Source: Aphelocoma coerulescens (Eukaryota; Chordata; Aves; Passeriformes; Corvidae). From it: a DNA stretch of 64,000 nt. The notes beneath the pieces were generated by a model. The model searched no databases. It saw nothing but the letters and a program-made list of their open reading frames with translations, and was not told the origin of the DNA. Below are positions 10,001 to 23,526 of the stretch, piece after piece. Location: contig NC_091016.1 in assembly GCF_041296385.1 (NCBI RefSeq), positions 11,381,997-11,445,996 on the forward strand, given 5' to 3'. Both the position numbers and the translations under genes were made by a program. Numbering within the stretch: the first letter of the stretch is position 1; the number at the start of each line of letters is the position of its first letter.

Positions 10001-13000
10001 TTTGGTGCCTGAGGCTGCCTATATTTCTAGCTGGCTCTTCTCTTACATGGCCCTCATCGCTAAAGTGAGTGAGTGGTTCTGACTTCAGACTTGGCTCCCA
10101 TCTGTGTATTTCAAGGTAAAATGATTTCTAATGCTAATTGGGGTGAGGGAAAATGAGAGAGAGTTTAAAAATTCATATTGAGTATTTATAAGCATCCTCA
10201 GCGCATTTGGTGAAACTGGGATGAAAAGGTTTCTAATTTCTGCTGGGAGGCACTCTGTTGTGCTTCACTTAAAATGGTAAGTGAAGGTGTGAGGCCTGTG
10301 GGGCCCATGAAGGCTCCAAATACATTTATTTGTACTGGGTTTAGATCATATTTTCTGTTGGTGTAATTACTGAGCAGTAGTGGGATGAAAGAGCTCACCT
10401 GTGCCAGTTTATGGCTCCTCTCAAAGTCAGGAGTGATGCTTGGGCAGTGCTTGGACTCTGTGAGGAGAGATGTTTTGTGTTATACTTCTTAAAAAAAAAA
10501 AAAAAAAAAAATTATTATTTGGGGGATGGGTATCTTTTTTTCCCTTTAGCACCAGTGTTTGTTTGAACCCTCGCATCCATGGCCACATATTCATACTGAG
10601 GCAGGCAAGGAGCTCTGGGGAGGGTCGTTATCAGCCTGGCTGAATGAGGGCTTTCTTTGAATCCCATTCACTGACAGATCCATTTATGATGATTTTGGTG
10701 ATCAAAGAAGGCAGTAACTTGCTATAAATTGCCCTTTGCTTGTATTTATAAATGATTTTGCTCAAGAGAAAGTTGTTGCAGACTGTCCCCATTAGTAACT
10801 TGGGAGAGGAACCTTAACTGGTTTTAGTTAAGTTGAGGAGTTACAGTGTTGGGGAGAAATCATTGGAAATGATGCACAAAAGCCAGCAGTGTGCTGTAGG
10901 GATTCTGCAGTATGGGAAGGCTGGGCAGAGATAATTCCCATTAAAACAAGAGGGGGCAATCCAGGTTGTTCTTAAGCTTTTTGTGGGCACCATAATGTAT
11001 GGAGATAGAGCTCTGCTGTGCGTCAGTAAAATGCAATGTTAAAGGAGCCGGTAAAATTTGATATTAATGATAAGCCTTGGAACCAATGTTCATCTTTATT
11101 TTTGTATTGTATATTACCTCTTAAAATTAGTGACAGTCTGTGAATGCTGGACCTCTCCGTGAGAGCCAGATAAAGTACTGATGCCACTGGCAGCTTTATT
11201 CGACTTGGGTATTTTCTTAAGAATTTATTGCTGCTTCATAATACCTTTGCTGGACAGGCTTTTCTGGTCAGGAGATGCTGCTGCTTGTTTTCAGTGTTAG
11301 CTCTGCCCAAGGTGGCCTCAGTTGCTGCAGTTTGAGAATGAGGAACAGTATCAGATTTTAGTTTTTCTGTGGCTTTTCTCTAAACTTCTGCACTGCTTTG
11401 CAGCTGATACTGATTTCCTTTGCTTTGTGACAGGCAAAACTGCAACTGGTGTCACTGTGCATATTGTTTAAGGCAAGACCAAGAAAGAAGGGCAGTTTGA
11501 TTTTCTCTGTCAAGATGGGATGGGAGCCATCAGCTCTGAGGGAATCATGTGCTGCCCAGTCCTAGATCGGGTGTTCCTGAGGAACAGGCTACTTTATACC
11601 TGATTTTTCCTTCTTGGAGCAGTTGAGGGGTCAGCAGTGGACTGTCTGTTTCTCCCTTTCAATACCGGGGAATGGTCTCTCTCAGGAGCAATGCCTGGGC
11701 CTGGCAGGGGAGAATTGTAGCTGCCTGTTTACAGCCCTTCTTCCCAGCAGTGGCATTTAGGGCAGCCCAGAGTCACTCCCTTTTCCTGCTGGGGAAAGAC
11801 TGTCATATGTAAGGAGGAGAGTGCAGAAAGGTTGAGAACCATGAATATAACTTACTTATTTTTATTTCAATAATAATTACACCTCAGCTTCTGTGGTTGA
11901 GCAGTAGCGTGAGAACAGCTAAGATACCTCAGACATACTGGTGCTAAAACTGTGCACAATATGAAACTTTTCCTGCTTCTTTCTGTACTAAATGGTACAT
12001 CCTAGCCATTTTCATAGAATCATGGATTGTTAAGGTTGGAAAAGACTCTAAGATCATCAAATCTATTTTGCTTTCAGTTAAGCCTCTTCCGTTGAAAGAG
12101 TTTTTCTTTCCTCCATTTAGCTGAACACTGAATTTTTAGAAGTTATTTTCTGGTCCACATTCTTTCAGGAAGAGGGTTAAACAAATTTCATCTTTACTTC
12201 AGAAAGTGTTATTAATAACCACAAGGAGTCTGCAAATATGAAGAAAAGAAGGAGACAGGTGGATATAAAGTGTTTTGCTCTACTTGCTGTTTTGTATTTG
12301 TGGTTCTGGTTTTGCTTGTGTGTATTTTTCACCAGTACTTTTATACAAATATTGCAAGTAATGAAGTGCTTGTATTCCTGAGATTCTGAAAGCCGTGTTT
12401 TGTAATGGACAATAATTACACATCAAGGCAATAAGTAGGCCCATTTCTGAAAAATTCTAAATAATCCTCCTCACTTGAATATTAAAGTGATTTCCAGTAA
12501 TTAGTTATCTTACTTAATTGCTGATTTTTTTCTGAGGGCAGGAAGCTTTGCTTTTTTCTTACAGAAAGAACCTGAGCCACCAGGCTGAGTGCATTATTAT
12601 TCCATGGTACATGCTGAGGCTGCTGTTGCCACAATAGGAATTTTACTCCATAGCAATTCCAGCTTTACAGCTACTAGAGCAGATACTGCTTATGACACTT
12701 CGGAGTCTTTATGTACAGGAGATCTGTTTTCATTTCACTTCATTATATGCACTGTTCATTTCACTATTTGCTCTTTTGCTGTAGCTCCAAATCAGAGGAG
12801 ACTTCCTGGAATAGCTGATAGTGGGAATGTAAATCCTTTTGTGAGCTACCTGTGTCCTCCATTTGGTTGCTGCCAAGAAGTTACTGGCTTGGTAGCAGTA
12901 GTCGCTCAGAATTGGAAGCTTCAGTCATTTCTTGTGGTATTTGCAGATCTCAGTGCAACATCCTTATCAAAGCCTGACATTTTAGGCCCTTTCCCTGGTG

Positions 13001-15631
13001 TCTGATTTCTCCCACATGTACATTCATTAATTTCAAGGATTTACTGCAGAGTTTAGATTATTCCTGAAAATTGCTTGGTTTCTGCTATTAATTATTCACA
13101 ATCCTCAGTACTGGATCACATAATCTTTCGGGTATTGCCTCACTGAGCTGCCTTCCTGGGTGTCCCCCTGTAGGTTTAACTGATGCAGTGCGAAAAACCA
13201 TGTGAAACATAAAATATCTGAGTTCCTCAGAGATTCCTGGGATAACTGAGGAAAGAGTGGAATAGTCTTAGTCAAACTTATTCATTACTTTGTCCATAAA
13301 TCTGGTCATTGTTGTACTAATTGTAATTGCTTATGGTCAAACTTGAATACACCATCTTTAGAAGGTTACTATAGATATTGCTTCATGCTAAGAGGTACTA
13401 GAAACTAACCTTGTATGGAAAATAAACAGCAAGTATCTGTTATATATTTCCAGATATTTTCAAAATTACTTAGACTAATCCTTAATGGAATCAATATTTG
13501 ACTGGAATTGATTTTAGTGGTTGATACTGAGATAAAAGGAAGAAAAGTAGCATGATTTCACAGAGAGAATTAGAGGGGTAATTGGGCCACAAACAGCAAA
13601 GGACACTAATGGTTAGCACACCAGGATAGATTTCAAGCTGTAACTGATCTGCCTATTTAGCTTTTTATTTTTCCTGTGCATGTTTTTGAGGCATAGAGTA
13701 ATGTATCCAATGTGGGGGAAGGGCATTTTCCTGGTGAGACAGATCTATTGCCAAACTCTGGATTATATAAATGCCTGATCACCCAGTTGGTAAACATGTC
13801 AGGTACAAGTTTAAATGTAAATTTGCTTTTTAAAACAATTACCTAAACGCAGACAGAATTTAAACCTTCAGAGCTGTGACTCTGAGGATATACAGGAAGT
13901 GAAGGAGACTTTTGTGGCCTTTACTGAGAGCTCTTATAGCCTCCTTTCTCCTTCTACCTCGGCTGTTGTATTTTTCACAGGTATATGGAGCTGAAGCTGA
14001 ATAATCTGATTACTCACCCACAAAAGCTCTCCAGTCAGCCATGCAGATCAGCTCCAGGGAACCATAATGATTTTGATGAAATCTCCTTAACCGTTTATAA
14101 AGACTTTAAAAGAGGTCTTTTTATCAGAACAGAATGCTTTCATTTTTTTTTTTAAGTTACTGTGCATTTATGTATCCTACAGAATGAAACTTTAACATGA
14201 AGATTAAATGCTTTCATTTCAGTGACAGTCAATGTTTCAATTAGCATAAAAAAGTGCTTTGAAGAAAAAGAAAACCCAAACTTGCATACTCAGTTTTGGA
14301 ATGACCAGATTTAAACTTTCAGACTTCACTGTCTTCTATTTCCACACTGCTTCACATGTATAGTAAAATATGTTTGTGGAACTGTACCAGATATAGTGAT
14401 AGATTGACTGAAACAGGAGATAATTTCACAGACGGTAATTTGTGTTTGTGCACTGTATATACCTGTATACAGGAACAGAATCTGTTTCATGGCAGCATGA
14501 TGCTGCTACCTGTATTCAGCCCAGGTTTTCACAACAATTTTTCTGTCTAGACATCAGCCTTGGTATTTCAGTGAAGAACTTTGAACTTCTGCTAAGATGT
14601 TTATGTTATCCTGAAGTATAGATAATAAAAAGGAGAGGAACAGGTTGTCATAGCTGTTCTAGAATATCTCTTTTAAGAAGTTATTTTAAATGCAGTTGAA
14701 CCTTTGAAGTTGAAATGTTCACAGCAATAACATATCCCAACCATTTCTTTTCAAGTTTTACAAGGACAAGCTTAGTTTAAAAATGTGCAGTTACTTACAT
14801 TGAAATGTTCAACTGAAATGTCCCTATTAAGTTCAAATGCGGAAAGAACTGTTCAAGATTGAACTGGAGCTTCCTAATCAAGTGCTGGAAGTGAGATGCT
14901 GTTCTCCTAACACAGTGTCTTTTAGCCTTCTAAAAGCTCTCTGCCAATCCTGAGGAGAGAAATACATTTAATAATGGGAAGCCCTCCAGAGGTGTTTGCT
15001 TGCTCCTTAAATGTCTTGGACATTAAAGGTGCAGAACACTGTTTCCACCTGAACACTGAGCTGTTTTCTTAATATGCTTTGTATGTTCCATTTCAGGGTG
15101 CTCAGAAGAAATTCCAAGTATCATATTTTTCTGAAAGTGGAAATCTCTTTGCTTTCTGCCTTCCATCTTATGATACCAGTTTGTGTGTGTTACAACAGCT
15201 CAGCAAAGCACTTATGTAAGGCCCTCTTGGTGAGGGATGCTCTCTGGAGTTTCAAATTTTTTGCAGTTCATTTCGTTGTTTTTTTCTGGCTTTTTCAGGA
15301 AATAGGGAATGCTTCCTCTTGTGATTTGGGGTGCCCGTCAGAAATATTGGCACTGTTGACCTTAAGCGTGAGGTGGAAAGAGTACTAAGTGTATACAAGT
15401 GAAGTTACGCACTGTAAACCTGTAGCAAACAACTTTAATGCTGCTGGGTGCACTTTTCAAAAATAACTTAGGAGTAGCATTCTCAAGAGTGATTGGGGCT
15501 CTTTGGCATAACTCTTCACAAGTCTTGTAGATTCCTGAATCACTTCAAAGGTAAAAGTTTTCTTGTCATCCTTATTAACAGCCAATAGCTCTATGATGTT
15601 TGTTTTTTTTTTTTCTCTCTCTCTTCCTCAG
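7084..15631. other. PCSK2 intron sequence upstream of the first visible exon; no exon seen
   Basis: This 8.5-kb AT-rich stretch was read for an upstream PCSK2 exon (end of signal peptide, start of propeptide) on the plus strand and none was found. It contains a T/G-rich low-complexity tract (about 7736-7860), a poly(A) run at 10490-10510 and a CR1 scrap at 12012-12065. The short ORFs show no family features, including the 138-codon one at 12589-13005. Confidence 0.7.
12012..12065 (-). repeat. CR1-type retroposon tail fragment
   Basis: The stretch ATAGAATCATGGATTGTTAA followed by GGTTGGAAAAGACTCTAAGATCATC is the antisense of the 3' tail shared by many avian CR1 elements. Only about 54 bp remain. 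Some LTR families carry a similar tail, so CR1 is likely but not certain. Confidence 0.55.
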
Positions 15632-15736
15632 CTCCCTTTTTTAGAATCTGGATACTTTTTTTATCACAATGGTCTTGCTAAAGCCAGGAGAAGACGCAGC
15701 CTTCAACACAAGCTTCGTCTGGAAAAGGACTCCAGG
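15632..15736 (+). CDS. PCSK2: PCSK2 exon A: middle of the propeptide with internal RRRR site
   Basis: This exon is 105 bp, 35 codons, phase 0 at both ends. A strong pyrimidine tract and CAG precede it, and GTAAGT follows. It encodes part of the PC2 propeptide, including FYHNGLAKARRRRSLQHK, a hallmark of PC2. The RRRR at 15686-15697 is the secondary (internal) cleavage position of the propeptide. In the family the propeptide folds the catalytic domain and keeps it inactive until the enzyme reaches acidic secretory granules of neuroendocrine cells. The first residues (LPFLESGYFF) look diverged from the mammalian form. Identification is by recognition of the sequence; it is not the first exon because it lacks a signal peptide. 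Confidence 0.95.
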
Positions 15737-17489
15737 GTAAGTGTTTCATCATTATGTGCAGCTGTCATGTTTTCTTTGTGATGCAGACCGTTTTTTTATG
15801 AGATCAGGGTGATGATCAAATCTGTGGCTATGATTATGGGTTTTTTCCCCATGCTTGTTTCAAGCTTGGTGGCTTCTGTATGCACACACTTCCTAAATAG
15901 CCTCAGCTTTTATTATTTCACTGTTTCAAATAGTCATACATTCTCTGAGATGTATCCTCTTTCCAGTAAGACTCAGTGATGCCATGATCTCTGTGCACTC
16001 CAATGTGGGGAGAAGCCATCCGAGGTACATCTCCTGGTTGTCCCCTCCATGAATCTTGCTACCCATGGGTTATTCAACCCTGAATACCTTGTGATGTGAA
16101 CAGTGGGTGGCACTTTCTCTGCAATCACCATAGATTCCCTCCTTCTCAAGGAGTAGTATAAATACCAGCTACTAGAGGAGTGTAAGCTGTCAAACTTCAG
16201 TAGTTCTTTTAGAGGTTCTTGATTGCAGTCTGCAAATGGTGTGCTCAGTTTTCAGAAGCATAAACCTCTCAGACAGGAGAAAAAGGCTCCATTTGTGGAA
16301 GGCTATGAGCTGGCACTGACAAATTCTTTCTCCTTATATGCAGAGGTTTTGCACCAGTTAAATACTGAGCTGAAGTTGGGCCAGGTAGCACAAAAAGTAT
16401 ATTTACTGCCCAAAGAAAGTAGATCGGTCTGAGGAATGATATCATGACAGCAGATAGATTATTTTTTAATCCTTCAGTAAGATTTCAACTCTCTGCACTG
16501 TGAAGAGGCTGGAACTATTTTGTTCCAGACTATTGTAACACCCATGACAGTGAAACACTTGAGTAGGAAGAAGAGGGAAATAGGTTAAATAAGATCACAG
16601 TTGTTGTTGTGACACCATAGCAAGCAAGGTCTGATGAATTCCCAGCTTAATTTTCCTGCTTCTGCAGAAATTTCAAGTGATTCCAGGTCCAGGTCCAACT
16701 AGGGTGCCCATGGCTGGTCCCTTCTGTTGTTGAGAGCCATGTGAGGGAATCACACAGGTTCCAGGTGCTGCCTGCCCCATTACTCTGTCCCAAGATGCTG
16801 ATAGCTGGGTACTCTAGGGTACCTCTTCCTGGTCCCGTTCTCTGAAAAGAAACCAGATACAGCTGAAGGGTTACGAGGAAGAGACACACCCAACCTGCCT
16901 TGAAGGGAAATTCTCAGGCTTCTATTGTTTTGTTTAGTAAGCAGGGATCAGAAAATAAGTCACTGGGGAAAATCTACAATTAGTGACTACTAAAGCAAAT
17001 GTCCTGAGAAGTGTTCCCTTTCTCTGAACCATCCAATCTTGTAAAGTTATTTATGAGAAGGTGCATGAGAAAATTTAAGAGAAAAAGCTCACAATTAAGT
17101 CAGAACATTGAAAAGTAGTGGCTGAGTACAGTCACTGGGCAGAGCCATTCCATATGCTCTTTGGAAATAAGTATTTCTGTAAGCCTCTGAACATTTTAAA
17201 AATACCTATGATATTTGTATGAAACCACTAATTCTCACTGCAGCCTAACATTACGTCTGAGCACTCCTGTACTAATTCCAGACTGGCTCTTGCATTGATA
17301 CCTCTAGACTAAGTATCTGCACTGGTATTAAGAATAGCTTAAGTGGATCTACCTTCTCGTTCAGAGATGTTCCCTTTTGTGTAGTTATTTGATATTTGCA
17401 GTTTCTGGACTCCCAGTTGGCTTCTGTCATGTGGAGTGAAATCTCATTTTTCCTGATAATCTCCACCTCATTCTGGTACTGCATACCTA

Positions 17490-17776
17490 TGGCTTATTAC
17501 CGCAGGCCTAGGCCCTAGGGTATATCACCACGTCCCGCAGCTATAGGGAGGAGGAGGAGAGAAGATCCAGCAGGCAGGAATTGTGCAGCAAGATTGATTT
17601 ATTTAATTATTTTACAAACTCTTTTATAGACTTTTTTCTTCATAGTCTAATTGGACAAAGGATCAGCCACCCCTTGGGGTGATTGGCTAAAATCCTAAAA
17701 CATCCATTGTCAAAATATTTTTCTACTGTACCATAAACAAGACTTTTCAAGGTTGCAGGCGGCTTGGTTTTTTACA
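17490..17776. repeat. Possible solo LTR or LTR fragment
   Basis: The block runs from TGGCTTATTACCGC to GGTTTTTTACA and contains a TTGATTTATTTAATTATTTT tract, ATTGG boxes (about 17650 and 17683) and a GC-rich left end unlike its flanks. This composition is typical of avian class II LTRs read antisense. No exact target-site duplication was found and the edges are guesses. Confidence 0.35.
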
Positions 17777-20109
17777 TACTCTGCTACCTCTTCTGTGAGA
17801 GAGAAAAGTCTCTCACGGACTTAGAAAATAACAAGAAAATCCTTGCTAGCAGCATTTTTGTATCTACAATGGCTTCTTCCTTTGATCTCAGGGAATAAAG
17901 CCCTGTGTTTAAATAAGTGAGAATATCTCCCATGTGAGGAAAAGGATGATCCTGGGTGAATTCTAACTTCGTGGTTTGCACTGGAAAATGGAAGGGGGAT
18001 GAAACAATGTTTAATTTCCACATGTAACATGACATTTTCTCATTTAGCCTGTCCTGTTGAATAGTTCTTGAGCTATTATGATACCATGTAGGTCAGTTGC
18101 TTTATATGATACAGTTTGAGAGCAATTAAAATCATTAGTCTTATCTCCCTTCTTCTTTTCTATGTGAAGTTTGGAGAAGTCATAAAAATTCCTTTCAAAT
18201 TTGTGTATAAACGGAAATGGGAGTTGTGTTGACAGTACTTAATTTCAAACTCTAAAAGTAATTTCTAAATGTAATGGCAGCTTTCTAGGCCATTTACAAT
18301 CAATTTCACTTAACAACAAATGTCAGCACTGTCATGGTTAATATGTTAATGCGTGAAACCAAGAATAAAATGTTCTTATTGTCAGGCTGGCCAGAAAGAA
18401 AACTTCCACCACAGGGCTATAAAAGTCTCTCAGGAATCGTTACGGTAAATGCTGTTGCAAAAATTTGCTTGGCCCTACCCAAATGTGAGAGCATGTGCTG
18501 CACTTATTCTGTATACTTTTCACTTTTAGGGAGGTTGCAATGCTTAGCTAATTTTAATTATTAGCTGAAAAACAGCACAGATGTTCACTCAATTAATTAA
18601 TGTTGTCTAATCAAGTTAGTCCCTTGAGGATCCATGTCAGTTTTTCAGGAGTCTGACAGATGACACAGCACTATGCAAACAGGTTACTGCATCATTTCCA
18701 TGCTCTGAATGTCTTTTAAAATGCTCAAAAGTGCTTTGTTGTGTAAAATTTACTGTATGTTTTAAACAAAATAATTCAGACCTATGCTAAACACGTTACA
18801 GCAGTTACGTGATAAACATCACTACAGTCAAGGGGTGGGAATGGAATGTTTTTAAATTCCTAGAAATCCAGCAAGAACTAATCTTTGTTCTGAAGAACCA
18901 TCTCAGGTACAATGGTTTTGACATTATTTAATAGATTCATATTGCTGAAGCCTGAAGCAGTCCTGGCAGCGGGTGAAGGTACATGTAGTAGTGTCACATA
19001 GTGTGTTGTCCTATTGAACTGTTCAAGAAAAAAGTGCAGGTGTATGAGGCATCGTGGCTTTTGCTGTCAGTACTGTTCTGCCAGGGATCCTTACTGTCAA
19101 GGTGGCAAATTCCACAGTGAACTGAACTGCTTCAAATGGAGACTGTTTTGTTATTTAAATTACATTATCTGAGGTACAGAGAACCTTCCAGGAGAGGTTT
19201 CCTTTGACTCTTTTGCATCGGTTGCAAATTTCTGTGATTTCCAGGTGCAATTTTACTTTGTTATTTTAGCTTATGTTCCTTTGGTGCTAAATGGATTGTG
19301 GGGAGGGGAGGGATTTCCTTTACCATTTTAACATCTTTAAGCTGGAATTCTTAATGAGCTAAGACATAGCAGCAACATCTCAAGCATTTTCCATGTGAAA
19401 TTGCATTTTCATATGCCTTTATTTGTTTATTGCTTTAGCAGAAATGTCTCAGACCAAAAGGTCAGCCATTAGGCTTTTTTGGCCTTGGAAGACTTCATTT
19501 AAGGGGCTGTTGTACTTTGCCCTGGAGCTGCAGACAGGGAAGCAGCCCTTGCTATGACCCATGGACACAGACAGCTGGGAGGAGGTGACAGCAAGGATAA
19601 GGGCCCTGGGTGGAATAAAGCCATGAGGAGCCAGAGTAGGATGGGACCAGGCAGCAGTGTAAATGTGAAGAGAGAGTGAATGGGACAGGCTGGCACAAGA
19701 GCCCAGAGTCAGTGAGAAGGTTGAGTGATCTGGGTATGGAGGGACCCATAAGCTGAGTGGGACATGGAGGAGCATGGGGTAGGCTGGACAGACTGGAAAC
19801 AAGGTGTCCACATTGACATCAAAATATGCAGCTTGCTAAGTGTTGGTCACAAACAACCTCAGAGCAAGGGGACCTCTAGAGAGTCTTCCCTGTGAGCAAT
19901 GGGAAATATAGCTTCTGTAAAAGCAAACCTTGTTTTTAATGAGGGACAGTGGTATGTTTCATCAATGAGATTGCCCTGGAAAAGTGAATCAGAAATACGA
20001 AGATACTTCATATTGCCTTGTTTGATAGTACAGTAGAGGCAGGATGGGAAATGGAGTCCTTTCCTGCTCCACCACAGCTGAAAGAAAACAAAACTATGGA
20101 ATTTGCTTC

Positions 20110-21188
20110 TGTAGTGGGCTGACGCTGGCTGGATGCCAGGTGCCTATCAATTCACTCTGTCACACCCCTTCTGAGCAGGACATGGGAGAGAAAATATAAT
20201 GAAGGGTTCATGGGTTGAGATAAGAACCGGGAGAGATCAGTCATCAAATACCATCACAGGCAAAACAGGCTGTAATTAGAGATATGAATTGAATTTATTA
20301 CACTAACAAAATCAGAGCAGGATAATGAGAAGTAAAATGAACCCTTAAAAAACCTTCCCCCCAACCCACTCCCCCCTCCTTCCCAGCTCTACCTCCTACT
20401 CCAGCGGCGCAAGGAGACAGGGAATGGGGTTATGGTCAGTTCATTACCCGTGGTTTCTCCCACTGTTCAAGGAGAGGAGTTATTCCCCTGCACCACTGTG
20501 GGGGCCCTCCTACAGGAGACAGTTCTCTGCAAACTTCCAGCGTGAGTCCATCTCATGAGCAATGGTTCCCTGCAAACTGCTACAATATGAGTCCATCCCA
20601 TGGGCAGCAGTCCTCCCAAAACTGCTGCAGCGTGGGTCACTCTTCCATGGGGTGCAGTCCTCCAAGGACAGGCTGCTCCAGTGTGGGTTCCTCTCTCCGT
20701 GGGCCTCCCATGGGTTCACAGCCTCCTCTCAGGCCTCTACCTGCTCTGGTATGGGTCTCCTCCATAGGCTGCAGGTGGATCTCTGCATCCCCATGGATCC
20801 CCATGGGCTGCAGAGAACAGCCTGCTTCACCATGGTCTATACCACAGGCTGCAGAGGAATCCTAGCTCTGGTGCCTGGAGTACCTCCTGCTCCTCCTTTT
20901 CCACTGACCTTGGTGTTTGCAGAGTTGTTCCTCTCACATACTCTCACCCCACTCTTTTCTGGCAATTACAACTGCACAATAACTTTTTTTTTCTTTCTTC
21001 TTAAATGTGTTATCACAGAAGCATTACCACCATTTCTAACTGGTCTAGCCTTGGCCAGTGGCAAGTCTGTCTTTGGAGCTGCCAGGGCTTGTCTCTGCCA
21101 GACATGGTGGAAGCTTCTAGCAGCTTCTTGCAGAAGCCACCCCTGCAGCGCCACTGCTGCCAAAACCAGGCCATTCAAACCCAATATA
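20110..21188 (-). repeat. Solo LTR 'A' of an avian ERV family, with 5-bp target-site duplication
   Basis: The LTR starts TGTAGTGGGC and ends CAAACCCAATATA on the plus strand. It is flanked by the perfect 5-bp repeat GCTTC (20105-20109 and 21189-21193), as expected for an ERVL-type insertion. The middle has imperfect repeats of a GGGCTGCAG/TCCTCCA type. The TTTATTACACTAAC region suggests minus-strand polarity. From 20184 it is almost identical to the copy at 41303-42300. Confidence 0.88.
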
Positions 21189-23526
21189 GCTTCATTTTTA
21201 TTTTCAAAGCTGACTTTTCTTCTGTCTCCTGTATTATAAATACAGCTGTGGTCTCAGCTGTATTATTATGTAAACATTTTGAAAAGTGGCCACATTAAAA
21301 AAAGGAAAGAGAAAATACATGGTCATTATGTTACCTTTCAGAGCAATACTTCTGTGTTTTTGCTGTTGGTGGGTATTTTCTGTTTGTAAATAGTCTTCTA
21401 CTGGAGGAGAAGGGTTGAAACATAGTTTGTTCTCTCAAAGATTATTTTGGTTTTTTTTAAGTTTTAGATAAAACCATTTTCCTCCCACACAGTCTCTCTT
21501 GTCAGACAGCTGCCAAGATTAATCCCACTCAGGAAAGAAGCTTTAATATACAAAGAAGAGCTGAGTCCCATTACTGATGTCTCTATGCGAGTGGATCTGT
21601 GTTGCTATTGGGAGAATAAATATGTATGTGTGGAGGGAGGAAAGGTTAAATGAAAATCTTCCACTGAGAGTGAGTTTGGCACTTAGATGAAGACTTCTTT
21701 GGAAAGAAACATCCCAGGTGATGGCAGTTGTTACATTTCTGAAAGGGATTAGGAAGGGGGACTTGACCGTGCTGATCCAGGAGTCTGAGGTGGGTAGATG
21801 CAGAGCTTCTTCCAGGAATAGTTAACCAGATGCCTATGGTTAACACTATTCCCAAACTGCTTGTCTCATGGGACAAGGAGAAAAAGGGGGCTGTAAATGC
21901 AGAGGATCTAAGCTTTAGTTGAATAAATCAAAATCTTTCATCTCGTTCGTCACCTGAGATCCTTTATATGCTCCCTTAATGTGAGTGGCTTGTTTGTGAT
22001 TGGACCCTTGCAACCTGTGAAGGCAGAATTGCCCTCTGCCGCCCCTGGGCAGGGGTTGTCAAGTGCTGCCAGGGGTTAATATTTCATCCACTGTTCATCT
22101 TTAACAGGGAAAAAGAGGGATGGATGGCAGTTTAGGAAGAAGAAGCACAGCAGCCCTTAGCAATGCCAGTGCAAGATGAATCAATCTTCAGGGCCTTTTC
22201 CAGCAGCATTAATGACATGTTTGAGCTGGGCTAATGGTGGAGCCTTTTGCCTTACTCTCTTAGCTGCCAGAACAGATCTTCCCCGTTGCAAAAATTAAAA
22301 TCTTCCTGATAAGATCAGGAAAACCCCGTTTTCCTCATTTCTCCCTAGTTCTCCAGCCAGTGGGGAGTGCAGTGATCTGGGGATGCAAGGGGTAGGAGCC
22401 ACTGGAGCTTTCCTTTGTTCAGACCTTTGTAATTGCTGTGGAGGTGTAACTTGTTTCTCCAGCCTTCTGTTACTGGAACCAAATAATATTCTGTCCCTAG
22501 AGCAAAGCAATAAGAGCAATTTACAGTTGTTTTTGGCATCTTTACTCCTGCTCCATGCCCCACATCTTGATTTCTCAGATTCCTGACCAGTGTTGGTGAC
22601 TTTGATTTCCTGGGAAGTTTCTGATAGGAGCTTGGAAGATATCCCAAGATGCTTCCTCCATTTGAGAAGAAAGCTGGTTTCCTCCTGAAAGCAAAGGGGT
22701 AGCTGGAGAAGATTGCTTTCAGGTAGCTGGAGAAGAAAGGGTCATCACTTGACCAGTGCATTGTGGTAATCCTACTGTTGATACTGTGGGTAGAGGGATT
22801 AGTTTTTGTGCCATTCACCACAGCAGTGATCCCAGATTCATATAAAATTTTCAGCCTCTGTGGAGCTAAACATTATATAGGTGAATGTAATGCCCAAGAC
22901 TTGCCATCCCCTCTCAAATCTTAGAGGGAAGATTCAGGTTCATCATCCAGTTCTCTGCTGTGCAGGGAGGTGTGTGTGTTACGACAGAGAGATGGGAGAA
23001 TGGTAGGACAAAAAGCCTTCCTGTTTTTGTATCTTCTGTGCTGCAGATGGTAGAGGTTGACAGACTTCCCAGTAAAGTCTATTTAGCCTTTTGCTGTAAT
23101 ATCTGTTGTCATGGGGCTGGCATGCTGGTAGGATTATGTTCAGGAGAAGTTTGGAGCTGCCATAATTTTATGAGACTACAGGGCAGCATTACACCTGCGT
23201 TGGTGTTATCTTTTTGATATGAAATGGAACATTAAGTAGTAAAAGCTGTGCTTAAGTATCTGTAATAAATATTGAAAAGCCAAGGAAAACTCATGAGAGG
23301 AAATGTCTTCTTTCCAAAGCTGAAGAAAACCCCCAACCACCCTCAAACCTAAACACTATTCATTGAAGCTGCACTGCAAACAAGTACTGAAGAAATTTTT
23401 GTCTTGGTTGTCTTGATGAAATGAAGCATGTTGTACAGAAAACAGGCAGTGACCTCCAATGGATCCCTGGATTACAATTTCTTGTGTAAGCTGTTTTATG
23501 CTTTATCCAGTGTGTTTTAGGAAGGG

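Noticed and set aside
12589..13005. 138-codon plus-strand ORF in the intron
   Set aside because: Its composition is ordinary translated intron; no motif and no flanking splice signals that would make it an exon.
20510..20865. ORFs of 69 and 107 codons repeated at 41629-41984
   Set aside because: They are identical because they lie in the duplicated LTR tract. The LTR's internal GGCTGCAG-type repeats explain their odd composition.
22345..22821. 158-codon minus-strand ORF
   Set aside because: No recognisable domain, and overlapping ORFs on the other strand; treated as chance.
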